A stretch of 64,000 nt of DNA from Burkholderiaceae bacterium. Lineage in GTDB: Bacteria; Pseudomonadota; Gammaproteobacteria; Burkholderiales; Burkholderiaceae_E. The DNA lies in contig JAJPES010000063.1 in NCBI GenBank assembly GCA_021166725.1, positions 43,330 through 107,329 on the forward strand. Reading direction: 5' to 3'. Of the stretch, positions 39,554 through 48,400 are shown in pieces. Position 1 is the stretch's first letter; each line of letters starts with the position of its first letter. The notes under the pieces were generated by a model. It did no database searches and was not told the origin of the DNA. It saw nothing but the letters and a program-made list of their open reading frames with translations. Made by a program: the position numbers and the translations under genes.

Positions 39554-39748
39554 TCACTTCTTCAAGCCCGCTTGCTTGAGGATGTTGCTCAATGTTCCGG
39601 GCGGCACGTCCACGCTCGGCTTTCCGGCGACAGTCACCGTTCCGGGCTTGCTCGGGTGATGGTACTGCCGATGACTGCCCTTCTGCCGCACCTGGCACCA
39701 CCCATCTGCCTCAAGACGGGAGATCAGTTCGTGGACGTTGGTCGGCAT
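39554..39748 (-). CDS. hicA: HicA family toxin (mRNA interferase, dsRBD-like)
   Basis: MPTNVHELISRLEADGWCQVRQKGSHRQYHHPSKPGTVTVAGKPSVDVPPGTLSNILKQAGL: GSHRQYHHP motif. Confidence 0.93.
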   Translation of the reverse strand: MPTNVHELISRLEADGWCQVRQKGSHRQYHHPSKPGTVTVAGKPSVDVPPGTLSNILKQAGLKK

Positions 39749-39791
39749 AAAGAAATGTTACGTGAGCACTCGACTCGGCACCTTCTTTGAC

Positions 39792-39870
39792 GCCTAACGT
39801 TCGACATGAGCGGCGGCTGGAGGCTTGCGCAGCAAGCCGCAAGACGTCCGCTCGATGGATCGTGCCCCAT
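39792..39870. other. attC-like site 2, degenerate at one end
   Basis: + strand GCCTAACGTTCGACATGAGCGGCGGCTGG...GACGTCCGCTCGATGGAT, near-copy of attC1 arms, but the expected GTTRRRY box is replaced by CGTGCCCC. Confidence 0.6.
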
Positions 39871-39920
39871 CCTTTGAACCGACCGCAAATCGGAACTCCC
39901 GCAACGGCTGCCTTTCTGAC

Positions 39921-39998
39921 GCCTAACGTTGGAGTTCACCCGCGGGCGACAGACGGCGAAGCCGGCTGTCGCACGCCGGGTGCGACGACGTGTTAGAC
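39921..39998. other. attC-like recombination site 3 (78 nt)
   Basis: GCCTAAC...GTTAGAC ends; nested arms CACCCG/CGGGTG, GCGACAG/CTGTCGC and central CGGC-GAA-GCCG. Confidence 0.78.
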
Positions 39999-40431
39999 CG
40001 CATCGGTGCCCGGCGATATATGCGCCTTGTAGTCGCGAGCAGCGAGCGTCGTACTGCTGGTCAATGTGCGTCGCAACATGTCCAAGCGGATCGCCACTAC
40101 AAGTCTTCCGACCCGTTCTAGCCGTTCTTCCATTGGCACAATTGTTCCTTCGACCATTACCTCCATCGCTTCGTTGGCTGCCTTGATTACTTCGTCGCTG
40201 AAGTAAAGCCAACAGCGCTTGTACTCCTCCAGGAACTCCTCTCGGTATCTTTGGGCTTGCTGCGTGCTTGTAGAACCCAGAGAGAGTTCGAAGCAGCGCC
40301 CGATATCGCTCCTCCTTGCGAAGATACTCTTCCCATGCCCGGCGCCGCCTCTCGTTCATAAACCAGGCGAGAACTGCGCCAGCCAGAGGAACAAAGAACT
40401 TGAGGAAGTCAGCGCTTAGTAGATCTTGCAT
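39993..40431 (-). pseudogene. Cassette gene of unknown function with a single-nucleotide frameshift
   Basis: Frame A: MQDLLSADFLKFFVPLAGAVLAWFMNERRRRAWEEYLRKEERYRALLRTLSGFY; shifted frame: STSTQQAQRYREEFLEEYKRCWLYFSDEVIKAANEAMEVMVEGTIVPMEERLERVGRLVVAIRLDMLRRTLTSSTTLAARDYKAHISPGTDAV* with TAA inside the attC3 box; span 439 nt = 3n+1. Confidence 0.7.
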
Positions 40432-40456
40432 AGCTTGGCAGGGAGCTGCTGATCCG

Positions 40457-40463
40457 GTCTAAC
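40457..40463. other. Isolated cassette boundary box GTCTAAC (possible truncated attC 4 or attI-like remnant)
   Basis: On the minus strand GTTAGAC sits about 25 nt upstream of the 40431 ATG; no matching partner box recognised to the right. Confidence 0.4.
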
Positions 40464-40809
40464 GTGTTTTGTATCGGCGCATGAACCGAATTAACGCCAC
40501 GACGACGCGAATGCCCTGCTCGCTCGCGGCATGCAAGTTCCTTTGAACATTGGACTTTCTGCGTCCCGTCGTTATCGAATCGGCGTAACGCGATGTCGAA
40601 TGTGTCGCTCCTCATCGGCAGCGACACCGGCTCATTTTTGTCGACACATGGCAGTCGCGGGCGTAACAAGCGGAACACCGGGATTCGGAACTCGTTGCTA
40701 TACCGAACTCCAGGCGATACCTGAAGATACAGTCAGTATCCGCTTTTCGTCTATGCCGCGGTTGCCCGATCACTGGCGAGACGATCACGCATTCATACCG
40801 CCACCTACG

Positions 40810-42147
40810 TCAGAGGCCGCGGTCGGAGACGACTGAGCGGCCGTCGTACTCATCAGCGATGGTGTTCACTTCATTGGCCAGCACCTTTGCCTGGATCGAT
40901 TCTCCGCACGCCTCGCGGCGCTGGCACCCCCACCCAAAAAACCCCGCGATCTCCTCCCGCCGCGCCAGCACATCGCTCTCCCCCAGCTCCATCAGCGCCC
41001 GCGTAAAACTCCCCTCGAACAGCAGATAACTCGCGAACGCCGCCCCGCGCAGATCCCCGGCGAGGCTGCTCACCCCCACCGAACGCAGCAGGCCCCGAAT
41101 CGTCACCGGAAGCGCCTGCACGTGGTCGGCCGCAATGCGGTCGATGCGTTTGCTGGGCGTGATCGACAGCACCTGGATCCGGCGCAGGCCGCTGAGATGC
41201 GCCTTCTCTTCGGGCAACGCCGCGAGCAGCTCGTTCAGCCGCTCGACGCGCTCGATGTCGGCGGTGAGCGTGTCCAGGAAGATGCTCGACAGCGCATGCC
41301 CGGCGATCTGCGCGAGGTTCGGGTAGTCGGGCGAGATCAGCGTGCCGTTGGCCGGCTCGTTGGTGCGCGCCGAGCCGATCACCAGGATGCGTTGCGCGCC
41401 CAGGTGAATGGCGGGCGAGAGCGGAGCGGTCTGGCGCATCGAGCCGTCGCCGAAATACTCCGGCACGTTCTGCACCGGAATCGGCACGGCTGGGAACAGG
41501 AACGGGATCGCCGCCGAGGCGAGCAGGTGGTCGTTCGTCAGTCGCGTGCGAATCGCGTGGCGTTGCGAGCGGCTCCAAGGTTCGATCGACCGGTGCGACT
41601 GGTAGAAGACGGAATGCCGCCCCGACGAATAGCTCGATGCGGTGACGGCAACGGCCTGCAGGAAGTCCTCGCGCAGCATCCGGTCGAGTCGCTCCATGTC
41701 GATCGTCTCGGCGAGCAGTCGAGCGAGCGGGTCGTTGTTCAGCAGCGACCGCGGTCGCGCACGGTGCCAGCGCGCGATCAGCCATCCGAGCGAGAGCATC
41801 GAGAGCCATTTCGCGCCGGATTCGATGACGCGGATCGAGTCGGTGCGGTAGACGTGATCGGCGTGGAACTCGCGCCATACCTGGCCGAGCTTCGACACGG
41901 CGCCGTCGAAGTCGTCGGCGTGGCAGGCGAGTGCGGCGCAGTTGATGGCGCCGGCCGAGCTTCCGACGATGATGTCGAAGGGACTCGCCGGCGAGCGGAT
42001 GCCCGATTGGCGGCGCAGGCGGGCGATCGCGCGCAATACGCCCGCCTGGTAGGCGGCGCGTGCGCCGCCGCCCGTCAGTACGAGCGCCGTCCGTGCGGCC
42101 GGGGCCGCAGGCACGCTCGGCTCGTGCGCGGGCTCGGTCCGCTGCAT
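40810..42147 (-). CDS. Patatin-like phospholipase family protein
   Basis: TALVLTGGGARAAYQAGVLRAI...FDIIVGSSAGAINCAALA (GxSxG)...EYFGDGSMRQTAPLSPAIHLGA (DG). Confidence 0.92.
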   Translation of the reverse strand: MQRTEPAHEPSVPAAPAARTALVLTGGGARAAYQAGVLRAIARLRRQSGIRSPASPFDIIVGSSAGAINCAALACHADDFDGAVSKLGQVWREFHADHVYRTDSIRVIESGAKWLSMLSLGWLIARWHRARPRSLLNNDPLARLLAETIDMERLDRMLREDFLQAVAVTASSYSSGRHSVFYQSHRSIEPWSRSQRHAIRTRLTNDHLLASAAIPFLFPAVPIPVQNVPEYFGDGSMRQTAPLSPAIHLGAQRILVIGSARTNEPANGTLISPDYPNLAQIAGHALSSIFLDTLTADIERVERLNELLAALPEEKAHLSGLRRIQVLSITPSKRIDRIAADHVQALPVTIRGLLRSVGVSSLAGDLRGAAFASYLLFEGSFTRALMELGESDVLARREEIAGFFGWGCQRREACGESIQAKVLANEVNTIADEYDGRSVVSDRGL

Positions 42148-42244
42148 GGCTCCTGATCGGCGAAGGGCGTCAACCCTCGTTATCGACCGGACGGCGCCCC
42201 AGTTGATGGCCCGTCGGTCGTCCCCCCGTGGGACTCACTGCCGA

Positions 42245-43378
42245 TCAGACGCCCGAAGCGCTCTTGTCGTTCCGCGCTTTTGCCCGCGACCCGTACCGCC
42301 CCGCGTACACCCACGTGAACTCCGCGCCGAGCAGGAAGATCTGCGCCGAGTAGTAGACCCACACCATCACGACCACGATCGAGCCCGCGGCGCCGAAGCC
42401 CGAGCCGACGCCGCTGGTGCCGATGTACAGGCCGATCGCCCACTTGCCGATCGTGAACAGCAGCGCGGTGACGGTCGAGCCGAGCAGCACGTCGCGCCAG
42501 GCGATGTCCACGCTGGGCATCAGCTTGTAGATCAGCGTGAACATCGCCGTGAGCAGTCCGAAGCTCACGGCGATGTTGATGACCTGGGCGAGCCATTCCC
42601 AGCCGCCGAACACCGGCGCCCACCATTTGCCCAGCGCGGAGATCGCTGCGCTGGCGACCAGCGAAACGATCAGCAGGAATCCGAGCGCCAGGATCAGGCC
42701 GAACGAGAGCAGGCGGGTGCGCACGAGGTTCCAGATGCCGCCCGACTTCTGCTGCTGGGGCCTGCGCCAGATGCGATCGAGATCGCTCTGCAGTTCGCCG
42801 AAGACCGTGGTGGCGCCAACGATGAGCAGCACGATGCCGATCCCCGTGCCCAGCGGTCCCTTGCCGCTGACCTGGACGCTGGCGAGCAGGTTCTCGACGG
42901 CGGCTGCGCCGTCGCTGCCGAGCATTCCCTGCAGCTGCCCGAACAGTTCGCCGCGGGCGGCTTCGCCGCCGAACACGAGTCCGGCGATCGACAGCACGAT
43001 CAACAGCAGCGGCGCGAGCGAGAACAGCGTGTAGTACGACAGCGCCGCGCCCATGCTCGGCGCGTAGTCCTCGATCCACGACGAGACCGTGTCGACCAGC
43101 AGGCGGTAGAAGCCGCGCAGTCCGCGCGGTGGGGCCGATGCAGCCTGCTCGCGGGTCAGCGCGGCGCGATGCGCCTGCCGGTTGCGCCGCTGTCGCTTCG
43201 ATTCGCCCGGAATCGCCACGCCGCCGAGCGCGACGCCGGCGGCCCGCGCAACGCGCCCGAGCGGCACCGGTTCGTCGGGCGGGGACCTCCACAGCCGTGC
43301 GGCGGCGAAAGCGGCCCCGAAGGCGGTGGCTGCGGCAGCGAGGGTGGGGGCGATCGAGGGCAGGACGTTTCTCGGCAC
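42245..43378 (-). CDS. YihY/virulence factor BrkB family membrane protein
   Basis: GFYRLLVDTVSSWIEDYAPSMGAALSYYTLFSLAPLLLIVLSIAGLVFG...VGATTVFGELQSDLDRIW...AEFTWVYAGRYGS. Confidence 0.92.
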   Translation of the reverse strand: MPRNVLPSIAPTLAAAATAFGAAFAAARLWRSPPDEPVPLGRVARAAGVALGGVAIPGESKRQRRNRQAHRAALTREQAASAPPRGLRGFYRLLVDTVSSWIEDYAPSMGAALSYYTLFSLAPLLLIVLSIAGLVFGGEAARGELFGQLQGMLGSDGAAAVENLLASVQVSGKGPLGTGIGIVLLIVGATTVFGELQSDLDRIWRRPQQQKSGGIWNLVRTRLLSFGLILALGFLLIVSLVASAAISALGKWWAPVFGGWEWLAQVINIAVSFGLLTAMFTLIYKLMPSVDIAWRDVLLGSTVTALLFTIGKWAIGLYIGTSGVGSGFGAAGSIVVVMVWVYYSAQIFLLGAEFTWVYAGRYGSRAKARNDKSASGV

Positions 43379-43400
43379 GGCGGAGCTCCGTTCGTTGCGT

Positions 43401-44549
43401 TCAACTGCTCGTGATGTCTGCGCCCAGCGGGCTGACGCGGCCTGCGCTGCGCGGTGCGGACAGGCGCGCGAGCAGTTGTGCGATCTGCGCGACGCTGTCG
43501 TCGAGGTCGAAGCGCTGCAGCGCGAGGGCGCGCGCGGCTTCCGACATGCGCTCACGCTTTCGCGGCGATGCGAGCAGTTCGACGACCGCGTCGGCCGCGC
43601 TTCGACAGTCGCAATATCCGGCGAGGAAGCCGGTGGATCCGTGCACGACGAGATCGGGCACGCCGCCGACGCGCGTGGCGACGATCGGCACGCCGCAGGC
43701 CATTCCTTCCATCAGCGCCAGCGGCATCGCCTCCGAACGCGAGGTGGAAACGAGCAGGTCGAGTTCGCCGTAGATCTGCGCGAGGTCGTCGCGCAATCCG
43801 GCCAGGTGCACCCGCGTGCGCAGGTCTTCCTCGTCGATGCGAGCGAGCAGTTCGTCGCGCATCGGGCCGTCGCCGATCAGCACGAAATGCGCGTCGGGCG
43901 CCGCCCGGCACGCCAGTTCGGCGACGCGCACGAACAGGTCCGGCCCTTTCTCCGGCGAGAGGCGGCCGACGAAGCCGACGAGGGGCGCGGACGCATCGAC
44001 GCCGATTGCGTCGCGCAGTACGTGCGGTCGTTGCGCCGATGGGCGGAACCGCTTCGTATCGACGCCGTTCGGAATGCAGCAGATGCGATCGGCGTCGACA
44101 CCGACGCCGAGCGCCTCGTAGTACGTCTGGCGGCACACCGTGTGGATATGGGAGCCGGTGCAACGGTGCACTTCGAGATCCTGCGGCGTCATCCGCAGGC
44201 CGTGGATCGTGGTGACGATCGGCTTGCCGGACAGGCGCGCCGCCAATGCGGCGAGCATGTGCGCGTTCGGCAGATGCGCGTGCAGCACGTCCACGCTCGC
44301 CGCCTGCACGAGCGCGCAGGTCACCTGCAGCGCGGCCCACGAAGGATCGTCGGGCGGCATCGAGACGACCATCGTGTCGATGTCGAGCGCGCGCAGGCGT
44401 TCGGTGATCGAGCTCTCGAACGGGCAGAGCGCGGTGACCGTGAAGCGTTCGCGCGGCAGCCGTTCGAGGAGCCGCAGCACCCAGGTCTCCATGCCGCCGA
44501 CGATCGCGTTGCCGAGGACCTCGAGCACGTGAATGCGCTTGTCGGCCAT
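43401..44549 (-). CDS. Glycosyltransferase family 4 protein
   Basis: IHVLEVLGNAIVGGMETWVLRLLERLP...RICCIPNGVDTKRFRPS...VGFVGRLSPEKGPDLFVRVAEL...SRSEAMPLALMEGMACGVPIVATRVGGVPDLV. Confidence 0.94.
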   Translation of the reverse strand: MADKRIHVLEVLGNAIVGGMETWVLRLLERLPRERFTVTALCPFESSITERLRALDIDTMVVSMPPDDPSWAALQVTCALVQAASVDVLHAHLPNAHMLAALAARLSGKPIVTTIHGLRMTPQDLEVHRCTGSHIHTVCRQTYYEALGVGVDADRICCIPNGVDTKRFRPSAQRPHVLRDAIGVDASAPLVGFVGRLSPEKGPDLFVRVAELACRAAPDAHFVLIGDGPMRDELLARIDEEDLRTRVHLAGLRDDLAQIYGELDLLVSTSRSEAMPLALMEGMACGVPIVATRVGGVPDLVVHGSTGFLAGYCDCRSAADAVVELLASPRKRERMSEAARALALQRFDLDDSVAQIAQLLARLSAPRSAGRVSPLGADITSS

Positions 44550-45400
44550 CAGCAGCACCTCGGGCGAAGCGCCGGTCCGGGCGCCGACTCGCGCGCTTCG
44601 ATGCCGAGCCAGGCGGCCGCGGTTCCGCTCCAGATGCGCTCGCGCGCATCGGGCTGCACGTCGATCTCGTCGAGCAGGTCCTGCACCCAGCCGAGCCGCT
44701 CGGCGATGTGGCTGCCGCTGCAAGGCAGGAAGCAGTCGCTGCCGAACTGCAGCAGTTCGGCGCCGAGCACTTCGAGCGCGAGTTCGAGTGCCCGTCTTCG
44801 GTACGGCGGCGGCGGGCCGAAGGAGATGTCGAAGCGGAACGCGCATTCGTCGGGCGCGACGCCGTTGATGCGGTCGATGACGCCGACGGCGATCGCTTCG
44901 TCGGTCCACGGCCATCCGAGGTGCGCGAGAGTGACGCGCGCGCCCGGATGATCGCGCAGCGCTTCGAAGAACGCCGGTCGGCAGAAGCGCCCCGAGCGTC
45001 CGTCGATGAAGATCCCGCTGTGGAAGAGCATCGGCAGCTTCAGTTCCGCCGCGACGGCGAAGGTGGGCTGCACGCGTTCGTCGTGCGGATACCAGCCGGT
45101 GGGCACCATCTTCACGCCGTCGAGCTGCCACGATTCGATCGCGCGCTGAAGCAGTTGCGGGGCGCGTTCGTCGCGCGGATCGACGACCGCCAGGCCGCTG
45201 AGCCGGTCGCGGTGGCCGCGCACCAGGTCGGCGAGATGCCGGTTGCCGCGTTCGAGCGATTCGAAGTCGTCGAGCGAGTAGCCGTCGCCGAGGAAGGGCG
45301 CGAGCAGCACGCCGCGATCGACGCCGGCGTCGTCGAGCGAGCGCAGGACGTCGTCGGCGCGTTCGCGTCCGGTGCAGTGCAGGTGGGCGTCTATGATCAT
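44549..45400 (-). CDS. Amidohydrolase family 2 (TIM-barrel metal-dependent hydrolase)
   Basis: MIIDAHLHCTGRERADDVLRSLDDAGVDRGVLLAPF...PMLFHSGIFIDGRSGR...VTLAHLGWPWTDEA...LLQFGSDCFLPC. Confidence 0.88.
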   Translation of the reverse strand: MIIDAHLHCTGRERADDVLRSLDDAGVDRGVLLAPFLGDGYSLDDFESLERGNRHLADLVRGHRDRLSGLAVVDPRDERAPQLLQRAIESWQLDGVKMVPTGWYPHDERVQPTFAVAAELKLPMLFHSGIFIDGRSGRFCRPAFFEALRDHPGARVTLAHLGWPWTDEAIAVGVIDRINGVAPDECAFRFDISFGPPPPYRRRALELALEVLGAELLQFGSDCFLPCSGSHIAERLGWVQDLLDEIDVQPDARERIWSGTAAAWLGIEARESAPGPALRPRCC

Positions 45401-45414
45401 CGCGTCGGCCTCTG

Positions 45415-48400
45415 TCAGGCTGATGCGGTACGCAGCCGGCGCGCGTCGGCGGCCAGCGCCTGTTCGCCGGCGCGACGTCCGGCGATGAACGCGTGATCCG
45501 AGTTGTAGTACTCCCACTCGCTGTAACGGCCGGCGAGGATCACGCCGAACTGCGCGAACCAGTCGCGGATCGTTTGCACGTTGGCGGCGCGCGCGTGGTC
45601 GTAGACGACGTACGCATACGGCATGTCGATCTGGTTGGCGACGAGCACCGGGTCGTCGGCGCCGACGATGCCCACTCGCCTGCAGTCGTCGACGACGCGC
45701 TCGACGAGCGCAGCGCCGTCGCAGGGCAGCGGCTTGTGCTCGCTGTACGAGATCTCGCAGATCAGGCCGAAGCCGCCGGGCGGATTGTTGTGCGGGCTCG
45801 CGTTGCCCTGCAGGAAGATGCGGTGGAAGACCGTTTCTTCCGGGTAGTAGATCCAGTGCTTGTCGGACAGCCGCTCGCGTCCGATGCCTAGGTTCACGCA
45901 GCGCACCGAAACGTGGCGCAGCGCGGCGGCTGCCGTGCGCACCGTCTCCGGGGCTTCGTCGCCGCAGGCGGCAACGAGTTGCGGCAGCGGCATCGTGCTG
46001 ACCAGCGACTCGAAGGCCACCGAGCGGCCGTCGTCCAGCCGCACCGTGCGCGAGCGCGGAGAAACGTGCAGCACGTTGGTCTCCAGCGCGAGCTCGCAGC
46101 GCAAGCGCGGTACGAAGGCGTCCATCAGTGCCTGGAAGCCGCCGCGCAGCGGATAGCCGAAGCGCGCGTTCGGGCCCATCGGCGCCGGCGTCGGCACGAG
46201 CGCGCCGCGGATCATCTGTGCGAGGTCGGGCAGCGGGACGCGCCCGCCGAGCCACGAGGTCTCGATCTCGTCGAGCGGGACCGCCCACAGTTTCTCGTTG
46301 TACGGAACGGCGAAGTGCTTCGCGATGCCGGCACCCCAGACGCGGTGGATGAATTCGAGGAAGTTCGCCGGTGGCGACGCGGCGTGCGCCGGCGCATCGC
46401 CGTCGATCGAGCCGAAGCGTGCCTCGATGGCGCCGATCAGGCATTCCTCGAGCACCTGCGGCGGCAGTCCGTGCAGCGAGCCCTGGAACGGATAGCGCGT
46501 GTGCACGCCCTTGCTCCAGATCCACGCTTCGCGGTTCTGCCAGTGCAGGTTCTCGCCGAGCAGCAGGTCGTAGAGTTCGAGCACGTACGGGTCGTTCGAG
46601 AACATGATGTGGCCGGCACAGTCGAAGACGAAGCCGCCGTCCTCGATCGAGCGGCACCAGCCGCCGACGCGCTTGCCGCGCTCGACCAGCAGCACGTCGG
46701 TCTCGCCGGCCAGGCCGAGGTGGTAGGCCGCCGACAGACCGGTGGGGCCGGCGCCGATCACGAGGTGGCGAACGTCGCGCTGCGCCCGCCTTGCCGGCGC
46801 GCGCTGGGCGGCGGCGAGCGGCTCGGCGTCGAGTGCTTCGTCCTGGTTTACCAGGCCGGCGAGCTCGCGCATCGCCACCGGCGTCGTCCCTCTCGCCAGG
46901 TGGCCCTGCAGCAGCTCGTCGATCCGTTCGACGCAGCGATCCCAAGAGCACTGCGCGACGTGGGCCGCCATCCGCTGTTCGCGCGCGCTGCGCGCCGCGG
47001 GCGCTTCGTCGAGCAGCGCTTCGCAGGCGCGAACGAAGCCGTCGGCGTCGTCGGCGAGCGCGACGACATCTCCGTACAGCGTGGCGACATCCTTGACCGC
47101 GGTGCTGACGATCGGCTTGCCCGCGGCCATGTACTCGAGCGTCTTCGTGGGACTGATGAAGCGCGTCGCCGCGTTGGCGGCGAAGGGCAGCAGGCACAGA
47201 TCCCAGTCGGCGAGCAGGAACGGCAGTCGCGCGTACGACTGCATGCCCAGCCAGTGCAGGTTCGGTCGCCGCGGCAGCGAAGCGGGGTCGATCTTCGCCG
47301 TCGGACCGACCATGACGATCTGCCATTCGGCATGGGCATCGGCCAGCCGTGCGACCAGTTCGCGGTCGAGGCGCTCGTCGACGACGCCGAAGAAGCCCAG
47401 GCGTGGATGCGCAATGTCCCGCTGCAGTTCGGCGGCGTCGCGTGCTTCCTCCGACTCGAAGGCCTCCGGTGGCGGTGCGAAGTGCAGCGCCTCGACGGCG
47501 CTGGGCATGCAGTGCACCTCGCTGCGATGCGCGCAGCGGGCTTCGTGCAGCGACGGTCCGCCGGTGAAGACGAGGTCGGCCGCCTTCAACAGCGCCGCTT
47601 CGCGCTGGCCGAGCTGGCGCGGCGCGGCGGCAAAGGCGGACAACTCGTCCATGCAGTCGTAGACGAGTGCGCGCGGACGCATCGAGCCGAGCAGCGGCAC
47701 TGCCATCGGCGTGAAGCACCAGACGAGGTAGTCGTCGATGCCGTGCTCGCCCAGGTAGCCGGCGAGCAGCGAGCGCAGCATCGGCAGCTGGTCGTCGTGA
47801 AAGCCGGCTGCGGCCAGCGGCGTGTGCGCACGCAGCACCTGCACGCCGGGGCCGCCGGCGTGCGTCTCGAGCCGGGGCTCGCCGTCGCTGCGCACCGGCT
47901 CTTCGACGAACAGCACCGGGTAGCGCCGCGCGAGGCGCGACATCAGGTGCTGCGGACGCTGGCGCACGAAGTTCCAGCGCAGGTGGGAGAAGACGATCAG
48001 GTGCGGCATGTTGCTTTCCGTGGATTGTTTCCGGGGCAGCAGCGCCTGCCAGCTTCGCAGCCGTTCGGCGCATTCGAGGTTCAGCAGTCGCGATCCGTCG
48101 GGACGATCGCCGAAGCGGCGCTCCCGGCGAACGACGTCCCACAGGCCGCTGTCGTGCCAGTGGTTTTCGTCGTCCCAGTCACTGCGGTTGACCAGCGGGT
48201 ACAGGCTCAGCCCGTGCACCGGCACGCCCCGATCGAGCGCGCGGGCGACCTCGGCGGCGACGTCGTCGAGCCATTGCGCGCGTCCTGCGCCGAAGTGACC
48301 GGTCTCGGCAACGATCAACGGACGTCCGTAGCGTTTCCAGGCAGTCGCCAGCAGCGTCGAGAATTGCGCGCGCCGCGGGTCGCGCTCGCTCCACGACAGC

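Noticed and set aside
40531-40836. Plus-strand 101-aa ORF and minus 40409..40678 ORF next to the cassette region
   Set aside because: No recognisable family, poor start context; likely non-coding or degraded cassette sequence.
44549-48142. 1197-aa minus ORF in the frame of the amidohydrolase
   Set aside because: Only the last 283 codons (from 45400) are protein-like; the upstream part overlaps the supported three-domain gene in another frame.
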